Positions 49,480 to 58,639 of a stretch of DNA of 64,000 nt are shown here, in pieces. The stretch is from the NCBI GenBank assembly GCA_016717345.1, contig JADKFR010000002.1, positions 310,001 to 374,000 of the forward strand, given 5' to 3'. Both the position numbers and the translations under genes were made by a program. Under the pieces are notes generated by a model. It was not told where the DNA came from. It did no database searches and was given only the letters and a program-made list of their open reading frames with translations. Within the stretch, counting starts at the first letter, position 1. The number at the start of each line of letters is the position of its first letter. Origin of the DNA: Propionibacteriaceae bacterium. Its GTDB lineage: Bacteria > Actinomycetota > Actinomycetes > Propionibacteriales > Propionibacteriaceae.

Positions 49480-51474
49480 GTGACACCCGGGAGCACCGCA
49501 CGACTGCGCCGCGCTCTCGTGCTCGCCCTGGCCACGGTGTTCCTCGGCGCCGGCCTCGCCGCGGCGCCCGTCCCGGCCCGCGCCGACACCCCCGCGCTCA
49601 GTGTTCAGCTCACGTCCCTGACGATGAGCGGCAAGAAGCCCACCGACCGGTTGACGCTGCGAGGGACCGTCACCAATACCGGCAACGTCCGGGTCTTCGG
49701 GGTCCACGCCATGATCTGGCTGTCGCGCGACCCCATCCAGGACCTGCCCACCCTGCGCACGGTGTCCAGTGCCACCTTCTGGGGGAGCCGACTCTTCACC
49801 GAACCGGGCAGTTACCTGACGATCACCAAATCGGCCGTGCCGCTGGAGCCGGGGGCGTCGGCGCCGATCGAACTCACCCCCACCCTCGCCAGCCTCGGCT
49901 TCACCACGGCCGGGGCCGCCTACGCCATCGGCACCGAGGTGCGGGCCAGCGCCAGCCCCGCCACTTCGTACACGATGGTTGCCCAGGCGCGGAGCTTCAT
50001 AGCGATGCCCGGAAAGCAGCCGGTCGACGTCACGCCGATCGTCGTCCTGAGCGCACCCCCGACCAAGCTCAGTGCGGGTCTGTTTCGCAGCGACGATCTG
50101 GTGAAGGAGCTGAGCGGACGCCTCGATGACCTCCTGGACGCCGCAGCTCAGGACGGCCTCAACTACCTCATCGATCCCGCCCTCCTGGACGAGGTCACCG
50201 ACATGGCCGACGGCTACCAGATCCGCGACCGCGACACCGTCACCCCCGGCAGCGGCCAGGCGGTCGCCCAGGCCTGGTTCGCCCGGTTCTCGAAACTGCC
50301 TTCGGGCAGGGGGTCACGCAGCCTGTTCGGCAACCCCGACGTGGTGGGGGCCGCCGCGGCCGCCGACACCGAGGTGCTGCCCCGGGCCTTCACCGCGACC
50401 GCCGGGGTGACCGACCTCGACGACCTGCCGCTCCTGGTGCTTCCCGGCGGGGCCCAGCTCACCTCCGCCGCCTATGCCGCCCTCGCCGCCACCGGGGCCA
50501 CCGGCGTGATCGCCGCGAACGCGGCGGCTGCCGGCGCCTGGCAGGCGGGCCCAGGCGGCCTGCCGGTCGTCGCGGCAGCCTCCGGCATGGACGCCCGCAA
50601 CGGCGAGTCCGCCTTCTCCCACCAGCGGTTCCTGGAAGCCGAGACGGTGATCGCCGGCGCGGCCGGCCAGGTCAGGCTGCTCTTCGACGCCGCCGACCTG
50701 GCGGTGAACGTGGCCGCGACCCCGTCCTGGACGCGCCCTCGCAATCTGAACGAGGTGATCGCCGCGACGCCGAAGGGTCGTCCGGCCAGTTTCGTGGAGA
50801 CCGTGACGAGTCACCTCAGCAGCGAGCAGTTCGAGGCCGTTGCGGCCCTGGAGCGTGGCTTCGCAAGTTACGGCCAACTGGTGCCCGAGTCGACGCTGAC
50901 CGAGCAGGCCGCCGCAGGGCTCTCCCGGGGGGCTTCATCGAACTGGATCGGCGACGACAAGGGCCAAGCCCGCTTCGTTCGGGCCCTGGGCGACCTCGTC
51001 GGGCCCCCGGCGATCGCCCGGGGGGTCACCTTGGACGCCAGTGCCAGGTTCGTGATGTCGGCCCGTCGCAACGAGTTCCCGCTGACGGTCACCAACAACC
51101 TGAGCGAGACGATCCGCGTCAAGGTACGCGTCGTGCCGGACAACGCGCTGCGGCTCACGATCCCCGATTCCGACGTGATCAACGTGGGTCCCGGGCAGAG
51201 CCAAACCGTCAATGTGCGCCCCGAGGCGCAGTCGAACGGGCTGGTGCCCGCCCGCGCCTATGTCGCCACCGAGCAGGGCAACCGGGTGACCCCGGACACC
51301 CGCGTCACCATCGAGGTGACCGAGCTCGGCATGATCGGCTGGGTCATCGTGGTGGCGTCCGGGGTCGTCCTGGTGGCCGCCACCGCCCTCCGCGTCCGGC
51401 AGGTTCGCCGGCGCTCCGCGGGCACCCCTGTCTCCACGTCCGCCGACCAGCCGGAGGGCGAGCACGATGACTGA
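49480..51474 (+). CDS. DUF6049-family secreted membrane protein
   Basis: 664 residues. A signal peptide (RRALVLALATVFLGAGLAAA, cleavage near ARA) is followed by an N-terminal beta domain (VQLTSLTMSGKKPTDRLTLR, then GTVTNTGNVRVFGVHAMIWL), a central alpha/beta part with YLIDPALLDEVTDMADGY, LPLLVLPGG and VSHL-like helices, a C-terminal beta domain (EFPLTVTNNLSETIRVKVRV) and one membrane helix (about 620-643). This is the protein found between cca and murJ in most actinobacteria and may assist MurJ or envelope assembly. The GTG at 49480 is supported by TACGAT 6 nt upstream. It overlaps murJ by 8 bp. Confidence 0.85.
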   Translation: MTPGSTARLRRALVLALATVFLGAGLAAAPVPARADTPALSVQLTSLTMSGKKPTDRLTLRGTVTNTGNVRVFGVHAMIWLSRDPIQDLPTLRTVSSATFWGSRLFTEPGSYLTITKSAVPLEPGASAPIELTPTLASLGFTTAGAAYAIGTEVRASASPATSYTMVAQARSFIAMPGKQPVDVTPIVVLSAPPTKLSAGLFRSDDLVKELSGRLDDLLDAAAQDGLNYLIDPALLDEVTDMADGYQIRDRDTVTPGSGQAVAQAWFARFSKLPSGRGSRSLFGNPDVVGAAAAADTEVLPRAFTATAGVTDLDDLPLLVLPGGAQLTSAAYAALAATGATGVIAANAAAAGAWQAGPGGLPVVAAASGMDARNGESAFSHQRFLEAETVIAGAAGQVRLLFDAADLAVNVAATPSWTRPRNLNEVIAATPKGRPASFVETVTSHLSSEQFEAVAALERGFASYGQLVPESTLTEQAAAGLSRGASSNWIGDDKGQARFVRALGDLVGPPAIARGVTLDASARFVMSARRNEFPLTVTNNLSETIRVKVRVVPDNALRLTIPDSDVINVGPGQSQTVNVRPEAQSNGLVPARAYVATEQGNRVTPDTRVTIEVTELGMIGWVIVVASGVVLVAATALRVRQVRRRSAGTPVSTSADQPEGEHDD

Positions 51475-54400
51475 AACTGGCGGACGCCGGTTGCTCAACG
51501 CCACCGCCGTGATGGCGTCGGGGACGATGGTCTCCCGCGTCCTCGGCGTGGTCCGGGCCATGCTGATCGCGTTCGCACTCGGCAACGGCACCCTGCGCGC
51601 CGAGGTCTTCACCTTCGCGATGACCGTCCCGAACTCGCTGTACATGCTGTTGGCCGGCGGCACCCTCAACAACGTGTTGGTACCCCAGATCGTCCGCGCG
51701 GTGCTGCACGACGAGGACGAGGGCAAGGCGTTCGTCGACCGGATCATGACCGGCTTCCTGATCCTCCTCGGGACGTTGACCGTGTTGCTGACGCTGGCGG
51801 TCCCCTGGGTGATGAGCATCTACATGTCGTCGACCTGGCGGGCCGACAACATGGCTGAACAGTGGCAGTCCCTGCTGCTGATGAGCTACATCACGATGCC
51901 GCAGCTGTTCTTCTACGGGGTGTTCTTCCTGATCGGGCAGGTGCTGAACGCCCGTGACTCCTTCGGACCGATGATGTGGGCCCCGATCGCCAACAACGTC
52001 GTGTCCATCGCGGTCTTCGGCGCTTACATCGCCATCTGGGGCGGCAACGCCGTCTCGGGCGCCGCCTTCACGCCCCCGCAGACCTGGCTGCTCGGCGCCG
52101 GATCCACGCTCGGCATCGCGATTCAGACCGTGGTGCTGCTGCCCTATCTTCGCCGGGTGGGATTCCGCTACCGGCCACGGTTCGACCTGAGGGGGACGGG
52201 CCTGGGCCGCACCTTCCACGTCGCCAAGTGGATGGTCGGCTATGTGGCGCTGACCTCGCTGGCTCAGGTCGTCGTGACGAACCTGGCAAGCACGGCGACC
52301 CCGATCGACCCGGTCACTCATGTGGCGATGGCGGGCGCCGGTCTGAATGCGTATCAGAACGCCTACCTGATCTGGATCCTGCCGCACTCACTGCTGACGG
52401 TTTCCCTGGCCACCGCGATGCTACCGGCGGCTTCCCGCGCCGCGGCAGCCGGTGACACCTCGGGCGTCGCAACCGAGACCAACCGGGCACTGCGGCTGGC
52501 TACCACGTTCCTGCTGCCCTCCTCACTGGGCTTCATCGTGCTGGCCGATCCGATCGCCCGGCTGATCTTCGGCCACGGCCAGGGCGCACAGGACTACCAC
52601 TTCGTCGCCTGGACGCTGATGGCCTTCGCGGTCGGCCTGGTGCCGTACACGATCCAGTACCTGTACCTACGGGCCTTCTACGCGCTCGACAACACCAAGA
52701 CCCCGTTCCTGCTGCAGATCGGCATCTCGGGCGCGAACGCGCTGCTGGCCGTCGCCCTGGTGCTGCCGAACTCCAACCCGGCCACGGTGGCCCCACGACT
52801 CGCGCTGGCCTACGCGATGGCCTACTGGCTCGGTGTCGTCCTCACGCATCGGGCGTTGATCCGGCGGCTACCCGACCTGCCGGGACGCCCGACCGTCCAC
52901 CACCTGAGTCGGCTGTTCCTGGCAGCGCTGCCGGCGGCAGCGGTGGCCTGGCTGGTGAACGCGGGCTTCCAGACGTTCAGTTCGCTGGCCCTGCAGGCGA
53001 CCGGACTGGCGGTGGCCTCCGCCCTGGCGGTGCTGGTTTTCTTCTTCACCGCCAAACGCCTGGCGATCCCCGAGGCCGGCGAGCTGATCGGCGTCCTGCG
53101 CCGACGCTCGGCCCCGGCTCCCGCCCCCGATGAGGCGGACGGGCAGCACGTCGTCGAGGATCTGCTGGAGTCGGAGGTGGCTCCGCCCGTCAGCGAGCCC
53201 GCCGAGGCCATCAACACCGACCCGGACGGGGTCGGGGTGTTCGTCGGGGTGGCGCCGCCGCCGGCCCCGACCCTGCCGAGCGAAACCGTCCTCCACTTCC
53301 CCAGCCCGTCGGGGGTCCCCGAAGGGACGCCAGTGGTGTTGGGCGGTCGCTATCGGATGGACGAACTGCTCGCCGAGCGCGGCGGCCATCAGACCTGGCT
53401 GGCCCACGACGTCGTGCTGGGCCGTCCCGTGCTGATCCACCGCTTGGCCCCTGGCGACCCCCGCAGCGCTGACGTGCAGCAACTGGCCCGCCGAGCTGCG
53501 CTGGCCACCGACTCCCGGTTCCTGCGGGTCCTCGACGTCGTGGACGCCGAACCGGGCGGGCACGGCGTCTACCTCGTCTACGAGTACGCCGCCGGGCACA
53601 GCCTGCAGCAGGTGCTGGCGGACGGACCGCTCAGTGGCGCCGAGACGGCCTGGGTGGTGCGCGAGATCTCCGACGCCCTGATCGAGGTCCATGCCCAGGG
53701 CCTCTACCACCGTCACCTGAACCCGGGCACGGTCCTGGTCACGGCGTCGGGCAACATCAAGATCATCGGTTTGTTGGTCGACGCCGCCCTGGCGTCCGAG
53801 CCCGCCGAGCACCGCAACGGGGAAGCCGAGGACGTCCATGCCCTCGGCAAGCTGCTGTACGCCTGCCTGGTGGCCCGCTGGCCCGACGGGGACCGGTTCG
53901 GCTTGAAGGCGGCGCCCACCGAGCACGGACGGCTGTGGCTTCCCAGCCAGGTCCGCAGCGGGGTCGCCCCTCCGGTGGACGCCGTCGTCGATCGCATCCT
54001 CTCCCCCCAGCCGCGCCAGCAGGCCTCCCGGCTCGTCACCGCCGCGGAGGTGACCACCGAGTTGTCCCTCGTGCTGGGCCCGAGCAGCGCGGCGGCCGAC
54101 CTGCGGCTCCGGCTCGATCACAGCGAGCCCGGCCTGGCGACCGGTCCGAGCGGACCCGTCTCAGCGGTGGCACCGCCCGTCCCGACGCCGGCCCGTCCCC
54201 GGCTTGAGGTCGAGTCCCGCTGGCGGGGCCCCGCCGAGGAAGAACTCAGCGGGGAACTCACCGAGGCCCTGCTGTCCGAGTCGCTCGACACGCCCGTCCC
54301 CTTCACCCCGGTGCCACCACCTCCGGCTTCGGCGGTTTCGCCCCGGTCGGTGCCGGGTGGTGCGACGGCCGAGCCGACCCCGCCGGGGAGGCGACGGCTC

Positions 54401-54964
54401 TGGCTCCTGCTGGGCCTGGGGCTGCTGCTTGCCGTCGCGCTGATCCTGGCGCTGATCAACATCTTCGCCGTCACCACGCCGGCGGCCGCCCCAGTTACCG
54501 GACCGCTCCGCATCGCCAGGATCGCGGATTTCGACCCGAAAGCGGACGGCGGCAGCGGTGCCGAGAACAGCAGGCAGGCGAAGCTCGCCATCGATGCCAA
54601 GCCCGACACGGCATGGACGACCGAGCGCTACCGGAAGCTGGCCGCGCTCGGGGGGCTCAAACCCGGCGTCGGGCTGGTTCTCGACCTGGGTTCGAGCCGG
54701 GCGGTCACCAGCGTCGGCCTCACCGTGCAGGGGGGTGTGACGGCGGTGGAGGTCCGGGTCCCGGTCACCGCCTCGGACACGGCACCCCAGAAGTCGGTCT
54801 CCCAGTGGCGGGTGCTGGCGACCGCCGACGCCGGGCAGGACCCCGTCAGCCTCGACTTCCCCGCCGAAAAGACCCGGTTCGTGCTGGTCTACCTGACCTC
54901 GTTGCCGTCGGTCGGCGGCGGGTACTTCCGGGGAGCTGTTGCTGAGGTGTCGGTGAACGGCTGA
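51467..54964 (+). CDS. murJ: Lipid II flippase MurJ fused to pseudokinase and extracellular domain
   Basis: 1165 residues. Residues about 1-530 are a MurJ/MviN flippase with fourteen predicted helices (MASGTMVSRVLGVVRAMLIA, VPNSLYMLLAGGTLNNVLVP, NAYQNAYLIWILPHSLLTVS). A disordered acidic-proline linker (about 535-620) leads to a protein-kinase-like domain (about 625-880) that lacks key residues: no VAxK lysine (VLIHRL), YHRHLNPGTVL instead of HRDLKPxN, and IKIIGLLVD instead of DFG. It is therefore a pseudokinase. A further linker, a membrane helix (about 978-1000) and an extracytoplasmic beta domain (about 1010-1165) follow. The arrangement parallels mycobacterial MviN, where the pseudokinase recruits FhaA to control lipid II export. 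Confidence 0.93.
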   Translation: MTETGGRRLLNATAVMASGTMVSRVLGVVRAMLIAFALGNGTLRAEVFTFAMTVPNSLYMLLAGGTLNNVLVPQIVRAVLHDEDEGKAFVDRIMTGFLILLGTLTVLLTLAVPWVMSIYMSSTWRADNMAEQWQSLLLMSYITMPQLFFYGVFFLIGQVLNARDSFGPMMWAPIANNVVSIAVFGAYIAIWGGNAVSGAAFTPPQTWLLGAGSTLGIAIQTVVLLPYLRRVGFRYRPRFDLRGTGLGRTFHVAKWMVGYVALTSLAQVVVTNLASTATPIDPVTHVAMAGAGLNAYQNAYLIWILPHSLLTVSLATAMLPAASRAAAAGDTSGVATETNRALRLATTFLLPSSLGFIVLADPIARLIFGHGQGAQDYHFVAWTLMAFAVGLVPYTIQYLYLRAFYALDNTKTPFLLQIGISGANALLAVALVLPNSNPATVAPRLALAYAMAYWLGVVLTHRALIRRLPDLPGRPTVHHLSRLFLAALPAAAVAWLVNAGFQTFSSLALQATGLAVASALAVLVFFFTAKRLAIPEAGELIGVLRRRSAPAPAPDEADGQHVVEDLLESEVAPPVSEPAEAINTDPDGVGVFVGVAPPPAPTLPSETVLHFPSPSGVPEGTPVVLGGRYRMDELLAERGGHQTWLAHDVVLGRPVLIHRLAPGDPRSADVQQLARRAALATDSRFLRVLDVVDAEPGGHGVYLVYEYAAGHSLQQVLADGPLSGAETAWVVREISDALIEVHAQGLYHRHLNPGTVLVTASGNIKIIGLLVDAALASEPAEHRNGEAEDVHALGKLLYACLVARWPDGDRFGLKAAPTEHGRLWLPSQVRSGVAPPVDAVVDRILSPQPRQQASRLVTAAEVTTELSLVLGPSSAAADLRLRLDHSEPGLATGPSGPVSAVAPPVPTPARPRLEVESRWRGPAEEELSGELTEALLSESLDTPVPFTPVPPPPASAVSPRSVPGGATAEPTPPGRRRLWLLLGLGLLLAVALILALINIFAVTTPAAAPVTGPLRIARIADFDPKADGGSGAENSRQAKLAIDAKPDTAWTTERYRKLAALGGLKPGVGLVLDLGSSRAVTSVGLTVQGGVTAVEVRVPVTASDTAPQKSVSQWRVLATADAGQDPVSLDFPAEKTRFVLVYLTSLPSVGGGYFRGAVAEVSVNG

Positions 54965-55108
54965 CCGACCCGCCCGCTCGCACCTCGGTGAGTGGCAACG
55001 GTTGAGTAGGATTCGGGTGTCCCTCACTGAGACGGGCGCCCGTGCGCGCGACTCAGGCCGCACACTGGCCACACCCACCTCGACGACCGAAGACCGATGG
55101 AGCACGCC

Positions 55109-55648
55109 ATGACATCCCCTTGGGAGAACCCCAACCCGAACAGTTGGAAGCCCGAGCCGACCACTCCGGCCACCGGGGCCGAGCCTCCCTACACCCAGCC
55201 CCAGTTCGGGCAGCAGCCCCGGCAGCCCGAGCAGCCTGGAAGGTTCGCCGAACCGGTTGATCCCTGGAACCAGCCCAGTGCGACCCAGCCCAGTGCCGCC
55301 CAGCCGAGCCCGTACCCGGCCTACCCGGCCACCCCCACCCCTGCCGGCTACCCGGTTCCCACGCCGTACGGCTCTTCCTACGGCGCGCTGCCCGACCACC
55401 CGCAGGCGATGACGTCCATGGTGCTCGGAATCCTGGGGCTGGTGCTGTTTCCCCCTCTCGCCCCGTTCGCCTGGTCGATGGCCTCCAAGGCCCGTCGCGA
55501 GATCGCGCAATCCCCGGGCCGTTTCAACTCGTCGGGCACCCTGACGGTCGGCTATGTGCTGGGCATCATCGGGACGGCACTGCTGGCCCTGGCGGTGGCA
55601 GCCTTCCTGCTCTTCATCCTCGTGATCGTGGCCGCCGCCCCGTACTGA
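55109..55648 (+). CDS. DUF4190-type small membrane protein
   Basis: 179 residues. The N-terminal 100 residues are a low-complexity Pro/Gln/Ser/Ala/Tyr-rich segment (ENPNPNSWKPEPTT, QPSATQPSAAQPSPYPAYPA). The C-terminal 80 residues carry two membrane helices around SMVLGILGLVLFPPLAPFAW and GYVLGIIGTALLALAVAAFL, with the ARREIAQSPGR loop between them, the DUF4190 pattern. Function is unknown. The ATG at 55109 is slightly preferred over 55097 for its TGGAG Shine-Dalgarno. A TAGGAT at about 55006-55011 may be the -10, giving a long leader. Confidence 0.8.
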   Translation: MTSPWENPNPNSWKPEPTTPATGAEPPYTQPQFGQQPRQPEQPGRFAEPVDPWNQPSATQPSAAQPSPYPAYPATPTPAGYPVPTPYGSSYGALPDHPQAMTSMVLGILGLVLFPPLAPFAWSMASKARREIAQSPGRFNSSGTLTVGYVLGIIGTALLALAVAAFLLFILVIVAAAPY

Positions 55649-55685
55649 CCCACCGCCGGGTCGCTGGTCCGACCCCAGACGCGAC

Positions 55686-55714
55686 GGTGCCGCCGGGAGA
55701 ATCCCGGCGGCACC
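55686..55714. terminator. Bidirectional 13-bp hairpin between the DUF4190 gene and glpK
   Basis: GGTGCCGCCGGGA and its exact complement TCCCGGCGGCACC are separated by a GAA loop. It lies between two convergent genes and can terminate both. Confidence 0.8.
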
Positions 55715-55736
55715 GCTGCCTGTGAGGTGAGTGTGC

Positions 55737-57254
55737 CTACTTCTCGACGTCCGCGTCGACCCAGTCGAAGGTCCGGGTGACGGCCTTCTTCCAGTTGCGG
55801 TACAGGCGAGCGCGCTCGTCCTGCTCCGGGCTGGGCGTCCAGCGCTTGTCTTCGGCCCAGTTGGCGATGACGTCCTCTTCGCCGTTCCAGTACCCGGTCG
55901 CGATGCCGGCCGCGTAGGCCGCACCGAGAGCGGTGGTCTCGGCCACGACCGGACGCACCACCGGCACGCCGAGCTGGTCGGCCTGGAACTGCATCAGGGT
56001 GTCGTTGGCGGTCATGCCGCCGTCGACCTTGAGCTCGGCCAGCTTCACGCCCGAGTCGGCTTCCATGGCGTCCAGCACCTCGCGGGTCTGGTAGGCGGTG
56101 GCCTCCAGGACGGCGCGGGCGATGTGACCACGGTTGACGTAACGGGTGAGGCCGACGATCGCGCCGCGGGCATCAGCACGCCAGTACGGCGCGAACAGGC
56201 CCGAGAACGCCGGCACGAAGTAGCAGCCGCCGTTGTCCTCAACGGACGCGGCGAGCTCCTCGATCTCCGGGGCGGAGGCGAACATCTTCAGGTTGTCGCG
56301 CAGCCACTGCACCAGCGAACCGGTGACGGCGATCGAACCCTCGAGGGCGTAGATCGGCTTGGCGTCACCGATCTTGTAGCACACGGTGGTGAGCAGCCCG
56401 TTCTTGGAGGGAACGATCTCCTCGCCGGTGTTCATGATCATGAAGCAGCCGGTGCCGTAGGTGTTCTTCGCCATGCCGGGGGCGAAGGCCGCCTGGCCGA
56501 AGGTGGCCGCCTGCTGGTCGCCCAGGTCGCCTGCGATCGGGACGCCACCGAGCAGGCCCTCTTCGCGGCCGTAGCCGTACACCTCTGCCGAGGACTTGAT
56601 CTCGGGGAGCATGCTCATCGGGATGGTCATGTCAGCGGCGATCTCAGCATCCCAGGACAGGGTGTTGAGGTCCATCAGCATGGTGCGGGAGGCGTTGGTG
56701 ACGTCGGTGACGTGCACGCCGCCATGGACCCCACCGGTCAGGTTCCAGATGACCCAGGTGTCCATGTTGCCCATGAGCAGCTTGCCGGCTTCGGCGTCCG
56801 CGCGGGCACCCTCGACGTTGTCCAGGACCCACTTGACCTTGGGGCCGGAGAAGTAGGTCGCCAGGGGCAGGCCCACACGGCTCTTGTACTTGTCCTGGTC
56901 GCCGCCGCCGAGCTCTTCGACGATCGCACCGGTGCGGGTGTCCTGCCAGACGATGGCGTTGTAGACGGGCTCGCCGGTCTTCTTGTCCCACACCACGGTG
57001 GTCTCGCGCTGGTTGGTGATGCCGACGGCCTGGATGTTGTCCTTGTTCAGGCTGGCCTTGGCCAGCGCCTCGCCCACGACCTCGCGGACCGCGTCCCAGA
57101 TCTCGATCGCGTTGTGCTCGACCCAACCGGCCCGCGGGAAGATCTGCTCGTGTTCCTTCTGACCGACGGAGACGATCTGTCCCTCGTGGTTGAAGATGAT
57201 GGCCCGGGAGCTGGTCGTCCCCTGGTCAATCGCGAGAATGTACTTGTCCGTCAT
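55737..57254 (-). CDS. glpK: Glycerol kinase
   Basis: A 505-residue FGGY kinase starting KYILAIDQGTTSSRAIIFNH with GWVEHNAIEIWDAVREV, ITNQRETTVVWDKKTGEPVY, NAIVWQDTRTG and, in the C-terminal half, GTGCFMIMNTGEE, FVPAFSGLFAPYWRADARGA and ELKVDGGMTANDTLMQFQAD. All substrate-binding residues I can check (Arg/Glu of QRET, Asp of QDTR) are present. It phosphorylates glycerol to glycerol-3-phosphate for GlpABC. The ATG at 57254 begins the conserved core. It follows glpF by 129 bp on the same strand, so co-transcription is likely. Confidence 0.97.
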   Translation of the reverse strand: MTDKYILAIDQGTTSSRAIIFNHEGQIVSVGQKEHEQIFPRAGWVEHNAIEIWDAVREVVGEALAKASLNKDNIQAVGITNQRETTVVWDKKTGEPVYNAIVWQDTRTGAIVEELGGGDQDKYKSRVGLPLATYFSGPKVKWVLDNVEGARADAEAGKLLMGNMDTWVIWNLTGGVHGGVHVTDVTNASRTMLMDLNTLSWDAEIAADMTIPMSMLPEIKSSAEVYGYGREEGLLGGVPIAGDLGDQQAATFGQAAFAPGMAKNTYGTGCFMIMNTGEEIVPSKNGLLTTVCYKIGDAKPIYALEGSIAVTGSLVQWLRDNLKMFASAPEIEELAASVEDNGGCYFVPAFSGLFAPYWRADARGAIVGLTRYVNRGHIARAVLEATAYQTREVLDAMEADSGVKLAELKVDGGMTANDTLMQFQADQLGVPVVRPVVAETTALGAAYAAGIATGYWNGEEDVIANWAEDKRWTPSPEQDERARLYRNWKKAVTRTFDWVDADVEK

Positions 57255-57383
57255 GGATAATTCCTTCCACGTCATTGAGGATGATGGTTGTTACGCAGCG
57301 GGTCGGTGGCCACCGGCCCTCGTTGGTGGATTGCCGTGGGGAGATGCGGGCCACGACGGGCACCGCACCTCCGCGTCCGACAA

Positions 57384-58133
57384 CTAGACCGGCAGCAGCA
57401 CGCCGGAGAGCAGACCGGCGAGCATGCCGCCGATGATCGGGCCGACGACCGGGATCCAGGAGTAGCCCCAGTTGGAGTCGCCCTTGCCCTTGATCGGGAG
57501 CACGAAATGCGCAATGCGCGGACCGAGGTCACGAGCTGGGTTGATCGCGTACCCGGTCGGGCCACCGAGGGAGGCACCGATACCGACGACGAGCAGGCCG
57601 ACGCCGAGGGCGTTCAGCCAGCCCATGTTCACCGCAGCAACGCCGCCGCTGAAGACGCCGCTACCAACCAGACCGGCAGCCAGGATCACGAAGACCAGCA
57701 CGAAGGTGCCGATGATCTCGGTGATCAGGTTCATGGCGGTGTTGGCGATCGCAGGACCGGTGGAGAAGACCCCGAGCTTGGTGCCCGGATCCGGCTCTGC
57801 ATCGAAGTGATCCTTGTAGGCCAGCCAGGCCAGCGTTGCACCGATGAAGGCACCGATCAGCTGCGCGATGATGTAGATGAACACCATGCCCCAGTCCACC
57901 GCCTTGCCCTGCGCGATGTTCTGAGCGGCGATGCCGAGGGTGACGGCCGGGTTCAGGTGAGCGCCCGACTTTTGTGAGACGAGGACGCCGGCGAAGACCG
58001 CAAGACCCCAGCCCCAGTTCACGAAGAGGAACCCGGTGCCTTGGCCTTTCGACTTGGTCAGCGCGGTATTGGCGACGACGCCAGCACCCAGGAGGAGCAG
58101 CATCGCGGTGCCGACCACCTCAGAGAGGAACAT
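57384..58133 (-). CDS. glpF: Glycerol uptake facilitator (aquaglyceroporin)
   Basis: A 249-residue major intrinsic protein with six helices and both half-helix motifs, the first NPA in SGAHLNPAVTLGIA and the second in GYAINPARDLGPR. The Asp/Arg after the second NPA (NPARD) indicates the glycerol-permeable GlpF subgroup. The ATG at 58133 is preceded by GGGAG about 4 nt away. It lies upstream of glpK and divergent from the SorC-type regulator gene, with a hairpin in its leader. Confidence 0.95.
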   Translation of the reverse strand: MFLSEVVGTAMLLLLGAGVVANTALTKSKGQGTGFLFVNWGWGLAVFAGVLVSQKSGAHLNPAVTLGIAAQNIAQGKAVDWGMVFIYIIAQLIGAFIGATLAWLAYKDHFDAEPDPGTKLGVFSTGPAIANTAMNLITEIIGTFVLVFVILAAGLVGSGVFSGGVAAVNMGWLNALGVGLLVVGIGASLGGPTGYAINPARDLGPRIAHFVLPIKGKGDSNWGYSWIPVVGPIIGGMLAGLLSGVLLPV

Positions 58134-58158
58134 AGCTCCCACTTCTATCTCGCTTTCA

Positions 58159-58176
58159 GACACCCCGAGAGGTGTC
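58159..58176 (-). promoter_or_regulatory. Hairpin in the glpF leader
   Basis: GACACC and GGTGTC are separated by 6 nt, 26-43 nt upstream of the glpF ATG. It may be an operator or an RNA structure. Confidence 0.4.
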
Positions 58177-58545
58177 AGTTTTGGCGTCCGAAGACGCACT
58201 GTTCAGTTGGTTGAATCGCAAAGTCCGACGATCGACGACAAGGGAACCGACCGGTGTCCGGGCCGGGTGGCTTCGTCGCCACACCAGCGCCGATCCGGAC
58301 GGCAGGGGGCGGCCGGCGTGGGGTACGCGCAACCGTCGTGACTCGGCATCCGGGACGGATGGCCGAGGGCCTGATCAGAGAGGACACGTGCGCAAGGCCT
58401 GGCAGGCACACGGGCCGGGGTGTAGTCGTTCGGGGTGACTCCGCGTGAGTCCCTCCGGGTCGGAAGACCTTTCGTGACGCCCGCTCGCGCGACCGTACTG
58501 AGGTTCATCTGACTCCTTTGTCCCGAAGCACGACGTTAGAGGCAT

Positions 58546-58559
58546 GGTTATCGCTAACC
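58546..58559. promoter_or_regulatory. Inverted repeat GGTTATCGCTAACC
   Basis: Perfect 5-bp arms around TCGC, 19 bp upstream of the regulator's -35. It is unlike the SorC boxes and may bind a different factor. Confidence 0.35.
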
Positions 58560-58577
58560 CCACCCAACAACTCCATC

Positions 58578-58607
58578 TTGCTGAGCCTTGAACGAATGCG
58601 CTAGACC
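58578..58607 (+). promoter_or_regulatory. Promoter of the SorC-family regulator
   Basis: TTGCTG (58578-58583), an 18-bp spacer and TAGACC (58602-58607). The operator-like palindrome begins 3 bp downstream, at the expected transcription start. Confidence 0.45.
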
Positions 58608-58609
58608 TG

Positions 58610-58623
58610 TGCACGAACGTGCA
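58610..58623. promoter_or_regulatory. SorC-family operator (autoregulatory site)
   Basis: TGCACG-AA-CGTGCA, perfect 6-bp arms, 16 nt before the GTG at 58640. The same half-sites recur upstream of glpA (59658-59694), so it is probably the regulator's binding site. Confidence 0.65.
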
Positions 58624-58639
58624 ACGAAAGGGTTTCGCG

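Larger units (their letters stand above)
58134..58639. other. Divergent regulatory region between glpF and the SorC regulator
   Basis: 506 bp without a convincing gene. It holds a leader hairpin next to glpF (58159-58176), the inverted repeat GGTTATCGCTAACC (58546-58559), a half-site-like CGTGCGCA (58387-58394), and the regulator promoter with its operator (58578-58623). An open frame on the minus strand (58175-58411) has no family features and is not annotated. The unusual length suggests more control elements than I can identify. Confidence 0.55.

Noticed and set aside
58175..58411. Small gene between glpF and the SorC regulator (78 codons, minus)
   Set aside because: No ribosome-binding site, no recognisable domain, Arg/Pro-rich shadow-like composition, and it would overlap the glpF leader hairpin.
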